From Candidatus Thorarchaeota archaeon MP11T_1 (lineage in GTDB: Archaea > Asgardarchaeota > Thorarchaeia > Thorarchaeales > Thorarchaeaceae), in contig PJET01000002.1 of the NCBI GenBank assembly GCA_002825515.1, forward strand, positions 1 to 64,000: a stretch of 64,000 nucleotides of DNA, in the 5' to 3' direction. Below are positions 22,868-32,639 of this stretch, in pieces; positions within the stretch are counted from its first letter, which is position 1; each line of letters starts with the position of its first letter. The notes beneath the pieces were generated by a model that worked only from the letters and a program-made list of their open reading frames with translations, was not told the origin of the DNA and did not search any database. The position numbers were made by a program, and so were the translations under genes.

Positions 22868-24970
22868 ATGATTAGACTGATAGGCGTTCTGACAATAGGC
22901 GGCGTACCTATCAAGTTTAAGAGCTCAATGGAAGCCGAAGGAGAACTGATTCTGGGACCATTGATTGAAGCCACCAAAGCATTGAGCGATATAATGGGTA
23001 GTGGTGAAGTCAGGAGACTGGCATTCAAAGACAACACATTGATTGTCACTGAAACTACCAAGGGATTCACTTTGGTGGCTTTAGTGAGCAAAGCAGAGGA
23101 CTATATGGACAGCCTACTTCGTGTGATTGCAGAGAAAATAGATGAATCAGAAATTCAATTTGCTGATGGATCCGTAAATGATGAACAAAAACTCATAGTT
23201 GAAAGGATTCTTAGTCCCTATGCCAGAGACCACATTGAGACCTCGTTTCCTGATGCACTTTCTAATACTTGGAATCCAGTCTATGAAATATTAAGAAACC
23301 ATGACCGATTTGCTGAGGTGATAAAAGAAGTAGATGATCTATTGGCTAGACCTGAGCCTGAAAAGAGGTGGACTCAATTCAAGGATGACTCCAAAGGGTC
23401 ATTGAATTATGCATTAGCTCATGCTTTGAGGGGTGAATTCGACAGAGCATGTGCAATTGCAGTGGATCTTGAAGGAGAAGTAGCAGGAATATTCAGTATA
23501 AAGATGGGGGCCTTGGCACACTCGATGACAAAAGCAGTCCCTCCAACTCTTGCTGAGTTAAGAAACATAGCTTCAAGGTTGCCAGATGATCATTTGTTCA
23601 CTGATTTAGCTAAGATTCTGGTGGGTTCTGTGGCTGGTGAGGTCATTCCTGCGGATTATTCTCGTGTCTTCAGAGAGTCAATGAGTCATTTTGAGTTCAT
23701 TGATGACGATGAGCATCTTATGCTTGGTTTTCTCTTCCTTGATTCTAGAGTAGTAGACTATCCAGAGTTTTCAAAGAAACTCATTGAGCTATACAAAGGG
23801 AAATCAGAGGTCTATTGTTCATTTATTGAGGCAATTCAAGACCGAAACAACATTTTCGCTAAACTGTATTCCATAACAAGTTATGACGGGTTTAAGGAAG
23901 AACTCGGCTTGTATAAAGCTCAAATAGCCAGTATTCTTGGGAGCATAACATGGGTAACAAATGAAGAATTGATGTGGGAGCTACAGAAGGAGGGAAAAGG
24001 GATTGAAATCGGAATCACAGCTTCGCTGAGGTTACAGAACTATGTCGCCGTACTTACCGCTTTGACTGAGTCACCGGTATTGTCGATTGGCGAGCGAAAA
24101 GGATTCCTTGAAGAGGTTCTCATGATCTATCGTGATTATTTCAGGATATTAATGACGACTAATATCCCTCTTTTCGCTTATACTTTGGACAGTGTTTTTC
24201 AGAGTCTGGGTGTCGCTCATGCAGAGTATTATTTTCTGTCTACTGGTGAAACAAGGAACCAACATATTCGACGGATGATAGAATTCCTAGGAGATATCTA
24301 CGAAACAATGGTCGAAGAATGGCCCAAAGCTCGTGTTCGATTCTCACTCTTTGTTGTGACCAATTCAATATCTCCCGTTCTCGCCCGAGCCGGAGAGCTA
24401 CCAGATGCTGAGATTCGACTGTTGTATGCAGCGATGCAACTCATTGACGTCAATACAATTGATGCAACCCAGATCACCCGACCCACGACATACACTACAT
24501 ATCTGGGCAACACGAATACTTCACTTACTGCGTTAGCATCAAGAGTGCTTAAGGACGAAGTTCGCATAAAAGTCCTCAAAGATGGTGTGAGCGTCGCATT
24601 AGATGTACAGGAGTGGTTCTTATCATTTGGTGAAGTGATAAGGGATGATGCAATGTCTGCAACTTACCATGCGTCTTTGATTGCAGATTTGGTGGATGTA
24701 GCTGAACTGAAGAAAATCGTTGACAAAGTTATTGATTTGAATAGAATTGTAGTACAAGACCCAAACAAGTTTGACTACGAGCTAGCAATGATGTCTGTTC
24801 CTCTCATGGACCTCTTATCGAAGTCTTGGAGAAGATTGGCTGATGAAAAATATCTTAGGCTGGCAAAGAGGACATATGATTCAGCCATTTTGGCTTGGAG
24901 AAAATATGGATTTCACGAGAAGGCAGAGAATTTCAAGAAGTCGTTTAGTCAATCCTTAGAGTCCAAGTAG
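22868..24970 (+). CDS. Longin/roadblock-like N-terminal domain fused to long helical protein
   Basis: 700 aa from the ATG at 22868 (a GTG at 22859 adds three residues). The first about 90 residues, MIRLIGVLTIGGVPIKFKSS, then LILGPLIEATKALSDIM, VRRLAFKDNTLIV, FTLVALVSKAEDYMDSLLRV, show the beta-beta-alpha-beta-beta-beta-alpha order of longin or roadblock folds that bind small GTPases. The remaining about 600 residues look like helical repeats without transmembrane segments. Asgard archaea carry many such domains; no specific role can be assigned. Its 3' end overlaps the SDR gene by 15 nt. Confidence 0.6.
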   Translation: MIRLIGVLTIGGVPIKFKSSMEAEGELILGPLIEATKALSDIMGSGEVRRLAFKDNTLIVTETTKGFTLVALVSKAEDYMDSLLRVIAEKIDESEIQFADGSVNDEQKLIVERILSPYARDHIETSFPDALSNTWNPVYEILRNHDRFAEVIKEVDDLLARPEPEKRWTQFKDDSKGSLNYALAHALRGEFDRACAIAVDLEGEVAGIFSIKMGALAHSMTKAVPPTLAELRNIASRLPDDHLFTDLAKILVGSVAGEVIPADYSRVFRESMSHFEFIDDDEHLMLGFLFLDSRVVDYPEFSKKLIELYKGKSEVYCSFIEAIQDRNNIFAKLYSITSYDGFKEELGLYKAQIASILGSITWVTNEELMWELQKEGKGIEIGITASLRLQNYVAVLTALTESPVLSIGERKGFLEEVLMIYRDYFRILMTTNIPLFAYTLDSVFQSLGVAHAEYYFLSTGETRNQHIRRMIEFLGDIYETMVEEWPKARVRFSLFVVTNSISPVLARAGELPDAEIRLLYAAMQLIDVNTIDATQITRPTTYTTYLGNTNTSLTALASRVLKDEVRIKVLKDGVSVALDVQEWFLSFGEVIRDDAMSATYHASLIADLVDVAELKKIVDKVIDLNRIVVQDPNKFDYELAMMSVPLMDLLSKSWRRLADEKYLRLAKRTYDSAILAWRKYGFHEKAENFKKSFSQSLESK

Positions 24971-25795
24971 ACTCGTAGTAGCATCCCAGAGCTGTTTCTG
25001 GAGTTCGGTATCATATGAGATCTCTGAGGTTTCAACCACTTCTTTCTTAGCAAAACACTTCCCAGTGATGCCTGCAACATCAGGCGATGAGGACACATAT
25101 ACTGATGTTTCAGCACCTTCTTTGGCACTAAGCTGGAAAGGTTTCATCATTCCAAACATAATTCGAGACATAACACTGCCAGTATTGCGTCCAAGATTAG
25201 TGGCCACAAAACCAGGAAGAACTACATTGACTGTTACACCTGTGTCTTTCAAACGACGAGCCAGCTCGTAAGTATGCATGACCACCATGAGCTTTGCATT
25301 TCTATAGACGTTCATGGACTTGTAGGATGACTCGCTCTGTAGGTCATCTAAATCTAATTTCGCCGATTTATGGAGTCCAGAAGAGAGATTAATTACTCTC
25401 GAGGGAACAGATTTTTTCAGCAAAGGCAATAGTTCGTGTGTAAGAAGAAATGGTGCAAGATAGTTTACAGCAAGTGTCATCTCGAATCCTTCAGCAGTTA
25501 CCTGTCTTTTGTTGAGGACAGCTCCCGCATTATTCACTAGGACATCTAATCGATCATACTTGTTCTTGAATTCCAGAGCCAGACCCCGTATCTCGTCCAT
25601 CGAGCACAAATCGTAAGTCATCAAGTCCACAGAATTGTTCTCACTCTGTTCGATTATGTCAGAACGGGCATCTTCACCCCTTTCCGTGTTTCGAACGACC
25701 ATAACAACTCTAGCGCCCATTTCTGCTAGGCCTAATGCTGTTTCTTTTCCAATACCGGAATTACTACCTGTTACAATACACACTTTGTCCTTCAA
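24956..25795 (-). CDS. Short-chain dehydrogenase/reductase (retinol dehydrogenase-like)
   Basis: 279 aa classical SDR. TGSNSGIGKETA is the nucleotide-binding glycine motif, NNAGAVL the structural motif, INLSSG carries the catalytic Ser, and YRNAK is the YxxxK pair. PGFVATNLGR follows as expected. An Arg-rich start of strand 2 (VVRNTERGE) suggests NADP(H). The substrate is likely a hydrophobic alcohol or ketone, as in the RDH11-14 group, but this cannot be verified. Confidence 0.87.
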   Translation of the reverse strand: MKDKVCIVTGSNSGIGKETALGLAEMGARVVMVVRNTERGEDARSDIIEQSENNSVDLMTYDLCSMDEIRGLALEFKNKYDRLDVLVNNAGAVLNKRQVTAEGFEMTLAVNYLAPFLLTHELLPLLKKSVPSRVINLSSGLHKSAKLDLDDLQSESSYKSMNVYRNAKLMVVMHTYELARRLKDTGVTVNVVLPGFVATNLGRNTGSVMSRIMFGMMKPFQLSAKEGAETSVYVSSSPDVAGITGKCFAKKEVVETSEISYDTELQKQLWDATTSLLGL

Positions 25796-25879
25796 GGTCA
25801 GTTCTCCATGTTGAGATATTTTGGCATCTAGATGTGTCAGTGACTACCTTCTTTAAGATGTGGGTATACCTAGAGTTCT

Positions 25880-26350
25880 ATGTTTTTAATTGAGAATATT
25901 TTTGACTATCTTTCTTGGGCAAACACTTCAATCTGGAAAATAGTTGAATCACTTAGTAATGAGGAATTTATGCAGACCCTTGCAGAGGGTGGGGGTAGTA
26001 TTCAGAGAAGGTATATGCATCTCGCTGAAGATACTTGGGAATGGTTTCATGATTGGCACAGTGAGGAACAAGAATCGCCTGATTTCCATGATATGACAAT
26101 GGGAGAGCTCTATCAATTCATTTCTGACTATTTGGAAAAATGGCGAACTGTAATTAAAGAAAGCAATATCGGAGAGTTCACGGATGAAAGAGAAGGGAAG
26201 ACGGTCGTGATAACAATAGATGAAATGTTGTTTCATTTGGTGAACCATTTCACATACCATAGAGGACAGATCGCGATGGGTTTGAAGATACTTGGAAAAG
26301 ATGTTCCTATGACTGATTATATTCCCTATAGATTCTCTGCGGTGCAATAG
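25880..26350 (+). CDS. DinB/YfiT-family putative metalloenzyme
   Basis: 156 aa four-helix-bundle protein. The metal-binding triad is visible as HLAED (His47) and HLVNHFTYHRGQIAMGL near residues 115-131, the family's most conserved block. DinB-like proteins are often bacillithiol- or mycothiol-dependent transferases; an archaeal thiol partner is unknown. Single gene with its own upstream region. Confidence 0.82.
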   Translation: MFLIENIFDYLSWANTSIWKIVESLSNEEFMQTLAEGGGSIQRRYMHLAEDTWEWFHDWHSEEQESPDFHDMTMGELYQFISDYLEKWRTVIKESNIGEFTDEREGKTVVITIDEMLFHLVNHFTYHRGQIAMGLKILGKDVPMTDYIPYRFSAVQ

Positions 26351-26448
26351 ATGGATTTTGGTGGTCTAAATAAGGCAAAAATTGGCACATATGAACGAGG
26401 CCATCCTATATGAGAGTTCGTTAATTTGTGTTGGAGTTATAGATTAAA

Positions 26449-26895
26449 TCAATAGGTGATTCCATGTTCCACATAATATTTCATTAGAGTGAGTGCTTCA
26501 CCCCAACCAGCAGCACATTCCAATAGAGCAGCTCGACCAGAAGGTGTGTCATGATACCCATACTCTCGTAACCTCACGATTGTCCCTTCTTCTACTGGTT
26601 CAAAGTCAATCTCGATAGTCGTTGCATAAGTTGGATTGTCAGAATGCCACTGGAACACGAAACGTTCAGGTCTCTTAGCCTCTAGTACTGGACCTTTTGC
26701 CTCGGTTGTGTATTTATCTGGACCCCAGTCCTTCCAACGGAATACAATAGTTCCACCTGGTCTGGCATCGACCTCTGATCCAACGGTGAACCAAGCATTC
26801 AGACCATCCGCTGTAGTCAAAGCGTCATAGACCTTCTCTGGCTTTGCTCGTACGAGTGTGTTCTGTCTTATCTCAGCATCAATCAATACGGTCAT
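26449..26895 (-). CDS. SRPBCC/AHSA1-domain protein
   Basis: 148 aa of the activator-of-Hsp90-like START fold: VRAKPEKVYDALTTADGLNA, WFTVGSEVDARPGG, VLEAKRPERFVFQWH and a TIEIDFEPVEEGTIVRL strand, closing with the long helix containing GWGEALTLMKYYVEHG. Such proteins bind hydrophobic ligands or act as stress-related modulators. No operon partner. Confidence 0.85.
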   Translation of the reverse strand: MTVLIDAEIRQNTLVRAKPEKVYDALTTADGLNAWFTVGSEVDARPGGTIVFRWKDWGPDKYTTEAKGPVLEAKRPERFVFQWHSDNPTYATTIEIDFEPVEEGTIVRLREYGYHDTPSGRAALLECAAGWGEALTLMKYYVEHGITY

Positions 26896-26987
26896 AGTGA
26901 CCCTCCAAGATTCTATTAACTATAGTTAGAGTGAGCCTGTAAAAAAGTTGTGAAAGAGCCAGTATGAGTTCTCAAATGAAAGGAGTG

Positions 26988-27926
26988 TCAGAAATCTAGC
27001 TCTTCTTTATCTGGCTCTTCTGGGGTTTCTTCGTTGGGTTCTCTCTTTGCATCTTTTCTAGCAATTACAGGCTTCAATACTTCCTTCGCTGCGAGCCCTC
27101 TAGCAAAACGTTGAATGAAACCAACAGACCTCTTCTGGGACGCCTCATTCAAAAAGACAACAGGTAATATGAAGGCCATTATTAGCAACGGAATTCCGAG
27201 GGTCCACAATGAACTGACGAGAAGTCTGTCTATTGTTGGCTCTACATTATTGACTATGAATGGAGTGATAAAGTGAGCGCTGATCATCGCTATTGGAAAT
27301 GAGAATAGAGAATATCCTCCAAGCATACTACTATACCACCGACCAACGCCTTCTGTGTCAGGGCATTGACGTGCATTTAGTTGTCCCTCTTTGAGGTGTG
27401 TTACTATCCCAGCATCATTAAGAATCCAAGTGGGAATAAAGAATGCTAAGGCGATGGGCATGATTATGAGAGCGCCCATTAGAGTTGCGCTTAGCGAAAT
27501 CAAATATGAGTCATTAGGAGGAAGAGTATCATATGCATCAACAAGAAGCCCCCGAATGAGACCTACAACCAAACCTGACGAGCTGACACTAAAAAGCGCA
27601 GGAGCGACACTCCTACGGATCATTCGGTAGCCACCAAAATTTTGGCCAATATCCATGATACTGAAATTATAGGTTGCGGATTTTATTATTCTGCTACCTG
27701 TGAGAAAGAGAGCAGCAAGGGGGAGTGCAATGATGTAATACTCCATCGCAATGATGGGGATAGCTATTGAAAGAATGATTAGGATGTCTGTAAAAAGTGA
27801 GCCTTCAATAAATGGAAAGAACTCGAAAGATGGGAGTACTGTCGCTACTTGGTAAAAGACGTATATCGAAAACGCTATGCCGCCGATTGCGAGGATAGTT
27901 GGAAATACGAACCGTGCTTTACCCAT
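26988..27926 (-). CDS. Polytopic membrane protein, unknown
   Basis: 312 aa with about seven hydrophobic segments between residues 7 and 265 and a highly charged C-terminal tail (ARKDAKREPNEETPEEPDKE). The central loop holds an amphipathic GQNFGGYRMIRRSVAPALFS. No transporter motif recognised. Confidence 0.68.
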   Translation of the reverse strand: MGKARFVFPTILAIGGIAFSIYVFYQVATVLPSFEFFPFIEGSLFTDILIILSIAIPIIAMEYYIIALPLAALFLTGSRIIKSATYNFSIMDIGQNFGGYRMIRRSVAPALFSVSSSGLVVGLIRGLLVDAYDTLPPNDSYLISLSATLMGALIIMPIALAFFIPTWILNDAGIVTHLKEGQLNARQCPDTEGVGRWYSSMLGGYSLFSFPIAMISAHFITPFIVNNVEPTIDRLLVSSLWTLGIPLLIMAFILPVVFLNEASQKRSVGFIQRFARGLAAKEVLKPVIARKDAKREPNEETPEEPDKEELDF

Positions 27927-28035
27927 TTTGAATCAAATTTCCATGTCTTCCCAGCTATATAACTCATCTTGGTGATATTTAGATTGTATTCAGACGAAGA
28001 GGTTTAAATCACACCATGTAAGGTGACGCGGAACG

Positions 28036-28788
28036 ATGGCTCTTCCAATTGGTTCAAACTCGAGTCGGACTGTGGCTTTTGTGGCAGTATTTGCTGCATT
28101 GACCGCTGTTTTGGACATCATTCCTGCATTCGGTTTCAGCTCAGGAGTCTGGGACAGTTGGGCATTTCTATTGAGCCCTATTATCGGAATTCTATTGGGA
28201 CCCTACTTGGGAGCGGCATCTGTTGGACTTGGTAGTTTTATTGGACATGCAATCATGCCCCGGGACACTATTGAGTTTCTATTCATGATTGGTCTTTCTG
28301 TTGGTGCCGCAGTAGGTGGTTTTGTATACCAACAGAAATGGGAGCTGGTATTGGGCATCTATTCTGTAATGCTACTTGGATATTTCATTTACCCAATATC
28401 GTGGGAACTTCCATGGTGGGGGATTTGGGACATTCTTGTTGGATATGGCGTAGTGGTGGTTTATTTCATAGCTACCACACGTGGCTACTGGTCAAATACA
28501 AGTGAAAGGTATAAACTGCTGATGCTCGTATTTTGTTGTGTCATTGCATTAGAATCGGATATCCTGTTTCGTGTTTTTGTTCTTGTACCAGGACAGATGT
28601 GGTGGTTTTACTATGCAATGACCTCAGCAGACTTGGCTCTGTTGTGGGTTGGTGCAGCGTTCATTACTCCAATCAAAGTTGTGATGGGGGTATTTGTCAT
28701 TGTGACTCTCGGACGACAATTGCTGCGTACTCTTGAACAACAGAGAGAATCGATTTCTATGGGCGACAGTGATTTGCTGTCGAACTAG
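28036..28788 (+). CDS. Probable ECF transporter S component-like membrane protein
   Basis: 250 aa with about seven hydrophobic segments. The N terminus TVAFVAVFAALTAVLDIIPA and GIILGP-like ILLGPYLGAASVGLGSFIGH segments resemble substrate-capture subunits of energy-coupling-factor vitamin transporters. No ECF ATPase or T component is adjacent, so it would share a module encoded elsewhere. A TATA-like GGTTTAAAT about 30 nt before the ATG predicts a leaderless mRNA. The stop interlocks with the next, convergent gene (CTAG). Confidence 0.55.
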   Translation: MALPIGSNSSRTVAFVAVFAALTAVLDIIPAFGFSSGVWDSWAFLLSPIIGILLGPYLGAASVGLGSFIGHAIMPRDTIEFLFMIGLSVGAAVGGFVYQQKWELVLGIYSVMLLGYFIYPISWELPWWGIWDILVGYGVVVVYFIATTRGYWSNTSERYKLLMLVFCCVIALESDILFRVFVLVPGQMWWFYYAMTSADLALLWVGAAFITPIKVVMGVFVIVTLGRQLLRTLEQQRESISMGDSDLLSN

Positions 28789-29042
28789 ATAATGTGAGCC
28801 GTGGAATCTGAAGAGCTATCACGATTACGCATGGGAAACCAGCCAGCCCAAGAGAGTAGTAGGAAGCAAATCAGTGCGATAACAGCCCACGACCCGTAGG
28901 TTACTAATTCATAGAGTCGGTAGTTTGCAGATATACCAATCAGGGGGAAGATGTAGAGGTCAATAATGATCCAAGCGATAAATAGAGTCACTGAAACAAG
29001 TGTTCCAATGATTCGTCTAGAGGGCTTACTGTCCTGACTCAT
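28785..29042 (-). CDS. Small two-helix membrane protein
   Basis: 85 aa with two hydrophobic segments (residues about 11-36 and 49-68) between polar termini. The Ser/Asp-rich C terminus (RNRDSSSDSTAHII) faces one side. No family recognised. Its stop shares the CTAG at 28785-28788 with the ECF-like gene. Confidence 0.55.
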   Translation of the reverse strand: MSQDSKPSRRIIGTLVSVTLFIAWIIIDLYIFPLIGISANYRLYELVTYGSWAVIALICFLLLSWAGWFPMRNRDSSSDSTAHII

Positions 29043-29210
29043 TTTTTGTCACTATCATTATCGCCAGATTTGGGTTTTTTCTATGTTGTCCTATGGTCTA
29101 TTTGCTGTAGACAGCACCTCAGGGTAGTCCGGAGAAGACTCACCTAAGAGGGGCGACGTAATTCCATTGAGATGCTCAATGAAGAATGACAAAAAGAGCG
29201 TCGGTTGATT

Positions 29211-29912
29211 CTAGTGAACTAAGTTAGCCAACCAATGATGAACAGGAGCCATCGTGAGAGCATAATCATAGCAAGTGTCAACGAGCTCGGGTCTTTTCAG
29301 CACGCTGACTGAAATGCTTGGCGAACTGACATATAATCCGTTGTGTCGGAGTAGGTCTGCTCGAGGATGATCGGTGTCATAGCCTCTTGGAACGAGCTTA
29401 TAGTGCTGTCCCCCAATCTCGAATCCGGACTGAGCCTTGATTTTTCCTATTATATTGGCCAGACTCATACCTGTCTTCTCATTGACTAAAGATTCTCTAA
29501 AGCTATCCAAAATAGGTTTAGCAAAATTGTAAAGACCACCAAGAAGCTGACCTCCAGTTTCATCCATCGCAAAAAAGAACCCTGGATATCCACCCTTCTC
29601 ACCCATCCCCTCACTAAACCTAATTCTAAGTCGGGTATTGTAGGGGGTTTTATCCTTGCTAAAACGGATATCACGATGTATTCGGAGTATTGACCCTCGA
29701 CCATTTGTGCGAGTATCATATGTTAATCCTTCAGATATTTGCTTTAGACGTTCGCCAAAGGCCACAACGAATGACTGAGCAGGTTTCAGGACGTTTTCAT
29801 GATACTGGTCTTTTCTATCGTTGAACCAATCCTTGAAGTTGTTCTCTTTTAGTTCTGCAAAGAATCTCAGTGCTTCTTTCGGGAAGCCAGTGAATTTAGG
29901 GATCTCATCCAT
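29211..29912 (-). CDS. DUF2461 family protein
   Basis: 233 aa. FPKEALRFFAELKENNFKDW, GRGSILRIHRDIRFSKDKTPY and GGYPGFFFAMDETGGQLLGG are the conserved blocks of DUF2461 (TIGR02453), widespread in bacteria, of unknown function. ATG start; stands alone on the minus strand. The 200-bp gap downstream to 30115 shows no gene. Confidence 0.88.
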   Translation of the reverse strand: MDEIPKFTGFPKEALRFFAELKENNFKDWFNDRKDQYHENVLKPAQSFVVAFGERLKQISEGLTYDTRTNGRGSILRIHRDIRFSKDKTPYNTRLRIRFSEGMGEKGGYPGFFFAMDETGGQLLGGLYNFAKPILDSFRESLVNEKTGMSLANIIGKIKAQSGFEIGGQHYKLVPRGYDTDHPRADLLRHNGLYVSSPSISVSVLKRPELVDTCYDYALTMAPVHHWLANLVH

Positions 29913-30115
29913 GGTGTGTTTCTCCCAGTATGTATTTACTATTGTTAAATATCATAAATGCTTTCAGGTTTGAGTTCTTGTGCATATTCAGCAAAGTGCA
30001 GTTTCAAGTCGCAGTCTTCTTGAATAACAACAAGACTTTCTAATGATTGTCGCACCGTAAACCAGATATCAAATAGGCGCAACTGCGTAGCGACTTATTC
30101 AAGGAGTTTGAAGAT

Positions 30116-30391
30116 GTGCCAATACGTTTCATTTCAAGAGTTTCTGAGTATGATAAGAAACATCTCGGGTTCTATGTACCTAAGTATGTGATGGATTTCT
30201 ATCAGCTGAAGCCAGGACGCTATAAAGGTGGGGTCAGCTTGACGCATGGTGATGTGACAAGCTGTCCAATTAACCTAGTCAAATTTAGACGGACTTTGAA
30301 AGGCAGACTACCTCCCAATATCGGAAAGAAAGGCGCAATATCTGAGGTGTGGATCTATCGAGACACGTTGGTGGCTCCCAAAGAAAAGTAG
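30116..30391 (+). CDS. Small protein, AbrB-like fold possible
   Basis: 91 aa, basic. RVSEYDKKHLGFYVPKYVMD followed by FYQLKPGRY resembles the swapped-hairpin pattern of SpoVT/AbrB proteins (..IPKEVREALGLKPGD), but the match is weak. AAGGAG nine nt before the GTG at 30116 fixes the start. Function unknown; a DNA- or RNA-binding role is possible from the charge. Confidence 0.6.
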   Translation: MPIRFISRVSEYDKKHLGFYVPKYVMDFYQLKPGRYKGGVSLTHGDVTSCPINLVKFRRTLKGRLPPNIGKKGAISEVWIYRDTLVAPKEK

Positions 30392-30423
30392 AACTATAGA
30401 TCATATTTGAACATAAAAACAGG

Positions 30424-30460
30424 AAGAGAGAGGCCCATTCGGGCACTCTCTTTTGATTTT
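30424..30460. terminator. Hairpin terminator between convergent genes
   Basis: GCCC-ATTC-GGGC (30433-30444), extended by flanking AGAG/CTCT sequence, followed on the + strand by CTCTCTTTTGATTTT. It sits between the small protein gene and the end of acetyl-CoA synthetase and could serve either strand. Confidence 0.45.
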
Positions 30461-30461
30461 G

Positions 30462-32462
30462 CTATTTGATTCGTTCTCTGACTAGAGTTTCAACAACTGT
30501 TGGGTCAGCTAAAGTTGTAACATCACCAAGATCTTCAATCTGACCAGCAGCAATGCGCTTCAGGATTCGACGCATAATCTTGCCTGAGCGGGTCTTCGGT
30601 AGTGCATCGGCCCACTGGATTTTCTCCGGAGTAGCTATAGGACCTACATCAGCACGAACATGATTCCTAAGCTCGAGCTTCAGCGCATCAGTCTTCTCAA
30701 CTCCCATCTTAAGAGTAACGAAGCAGTAGATGCTTTCACCTTTTATTTCATGGGGGAATCCTACTACAGCACATTCTGCAACTGCAGGATGCTTGACCAG
30801 AGATGATTCAATCTCAGCAGTACCTAGTCTGTGACCAGAAACCTTCAGAACGTCGTCAAGGCGGCCCATCACGAAGAAATAGCCATCCTTGTTGAAACGA
30901 GAACCATCACCAGTATAGTACATTGGATCTCCATTCTCAGGGTTCTTGAACTGAACCCAGTAGGTGTCTACAAACCGTTTATGGTCACCATAGACCGTCC
31001 TCATGAGACCAGGCCAAGGTTTCTTCATACAGAGATAACCACCCTCATTTGGACCAACAGGGACACCATCTTCTGCAACAATTACTGGATCGACACCAAA
31101 GTATGGGAAAGTACACGAACCAGGGATGGTTGGGGTTGCACCAGGTAATGGGGTAAGAATCACTCCACCTGTTTCAGTCTGCCAGTACGTGTCGACAATC
31201 GGGCACTTCTCCTTGCCAATCATCTTATGATACCAAATCCAAGCCTCGGGGTTGATTGGCTCACCGACTGTACCTAGTAAGTTCAGAGATGAAAGATCGT
31301 GTTTCAATACTGGCTCGTCACCGAACCTCATTAGAGCACGGATAGCGGTTGGGGCGGTGTAGAACTGGTTAACCTTCCACTTCTCGACCTCAAGCCAAAA
31401 GCGGTCGTTATCAGGGTATGTTGGTACAGACTCAAACATCAGGGTTGTGGCACCAGCTGCAAGTGGTCCGTACACAATATATGAGTGCCCAGTAATCCAG
31501 CCAATGTCAGCAGTACACCAATAGACATCACCCTCATGCCAATCAAAGATGTGTTTGAAGGTGTGGGTTGTGTAGACCATATACCCACCAGTCGTGTGAA
31601 GAACACCTTTTGGTTTACCAGTGGATCCTGATGTGTAAAGAATGAATAACGGATCCTCAGCATTTACCCACTCAGGGTCACATTTGTCATCGACTTTCTC
31701 ATACTCCTCGTGGTACCAGTAATCTCGGCCCTCGGTCCATGGAACGTCAATTCCAACTCGCTTGACGACAAGGACTTTCTCAACCATTGAGAGGTCAGCG
31801 ACTGCTGTGTCTGCACCCTCCTTCTGTGGAATTGTTTTACCAGCTCGATAGTAACCATCGGCTGTGACGAGTACTTTGCCCTCACAGTCGAGGATTCTGT
31901 CCTTGACCGAGTCAGAACTAAAACCACCAAAGACAATGCTGTGGATAGCGCCAATCCTGACACATGCAAGCATGATGATTGCTAGTTCTGGAATCATTGG
32001 TAGGTACATTGTAATCCTGTCGCCTTTCTTTACACCGAGATTTTTCAAGACATTCGCAGCTTTATTGACCTCGCTAAGGAGCTCGCTGTAAGTGTAAGTC
32101 TTTGACTCTTCGAGAGGCTCGCCTTGCCAAATCAAAGCTATCTGGTCACCCTTACCTGCCTCGACATGCTTGTCAAGACAGTTGTATGCCATATTGGTTA
32201 CACCGTCCTTGAACCAGGAAAAACGAATGTTTTTGACATCGTCCCACTCAAATCCCCTGGTTGGCTCTTTCTTCCAATAACAAAGTTCCTTGGCTGCTTT
32301 GAGCCAGAATTCGTCAGGGTTTTCGACAGACCCCTTCCAGATCTTCATTCGCTCATCATGGCTCTTTACATAAGCCTTCTCTACGAAGCTCTTTGGGGGT
32401 TCGAAACGCCTTTCTTCTTGGCTATAAACTGTGATTTTCTTTTCTTCTGACAAGTATGTCAC
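30462..32462 (-). CDS. acs: Acetyl-CoA synthetase, AMP-forming
   Basis: 666 aa, full length. It activates acetate to acetyl-CoA through acetyl-AMP. The core motif YTSGSTGKPKGVLHTTGGYM, the DTYWQTETGG block, and YYTGDGSRFNKDGYFFVMGR with the hinge are present, as is the C-terminal PKTRSGKIMRR carrying the Lys whose acetylation inactivates bacterial enzymes. N-terminal Acs region (SFVEKAYVKSHDERMKIWK) is intact. It lies next to an OFA-type carrier and a CoA-transferase fusion, suggesting acetate or acyl-acid use. Confidence 0.95.
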   Translation of the reverse strand: MTYLSEEKKITVYSQEERRFEPPKSFVEKAYVKSHDERMKIWKGSVENPDEFWLKAAKELCYWKKEPTRGFEWDDVKNIRFSWFKDGVTNMAYNCLDKHVEAGKGDQIALIWQGEPLEESKTYTYSELLSEVNKAANVLKNLGVKKGDRITMYLPMIPELAIIMLACVRIGAIHSIVFGGFSSDSVKDRILDCEGKVLVTADGYYRAGKTIPQKEGADTAVADLSMVEKVLVVKRVGIDVPWTEGRDYWYHEEYEKVDDKCDPEWVNAEDPLFILYTSGSTGKPKGVLHTTGGYMVYTTHTFKHIFDWHEGDVYWCTADIGWITGHSYIVYGPLAAGATTLMFESVPTYPDNDRFWLEVEKWKVNQFYTAPTAIRALMRFGDEPVLKHDLSSLNLLGTVGEPINPEAWIWYHKMIGKEKCPIVDTYWQTETGGVILTPLPGATPTIPGSCTFPYFGVDPVIVAEDGVPVGPNEGGYLCMKKPWPGLMRTVYGDHKRFVDTYWVQFKNPENGDPMYYTGDGSRFNKDGYFFVMGRLDDVLKVSGHRLGTAEIESSLVKHPAVAECAVVGFPHEIKGESIYCFVTLKMGVEKTDALKLELRNHVRADVGPIATPEKIQWADALPKTRSGKIMRRILKRIAAGQIEDLGDVTTLADPTVVETLVRERIK

Positions 32463-32582
32463 CTAATACCGTCAATTCGATGGCCGACGAGCCAAATATT
32501 AACTATATGAAGCTTGTCAAATATCACGTCATTTTATGAAAAATCACACATTATTGATGATGCATGTTTTAATTGTAAGTTC

Positions 32583-32627
32583 AAAGAAAAAAAGGAGGAA
32601 AGAGGTCAAGGAACATTCCTCAACCTC
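32583..32627 (-). terminator. Terminator of the OFA-type transporter gene
   Basis: On the minus strand, GAGGTTGAGGAA and TTCCTTGACCTC form a 12-bp stem with two G:U pairs, followed by a T-rich tract (CCTCCTTTTTTTCTTT). It begins 13 nt after the transporter stop. Confidence 0.55.
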
Positions 32628-32639
32628 AGTTTTGATTTT

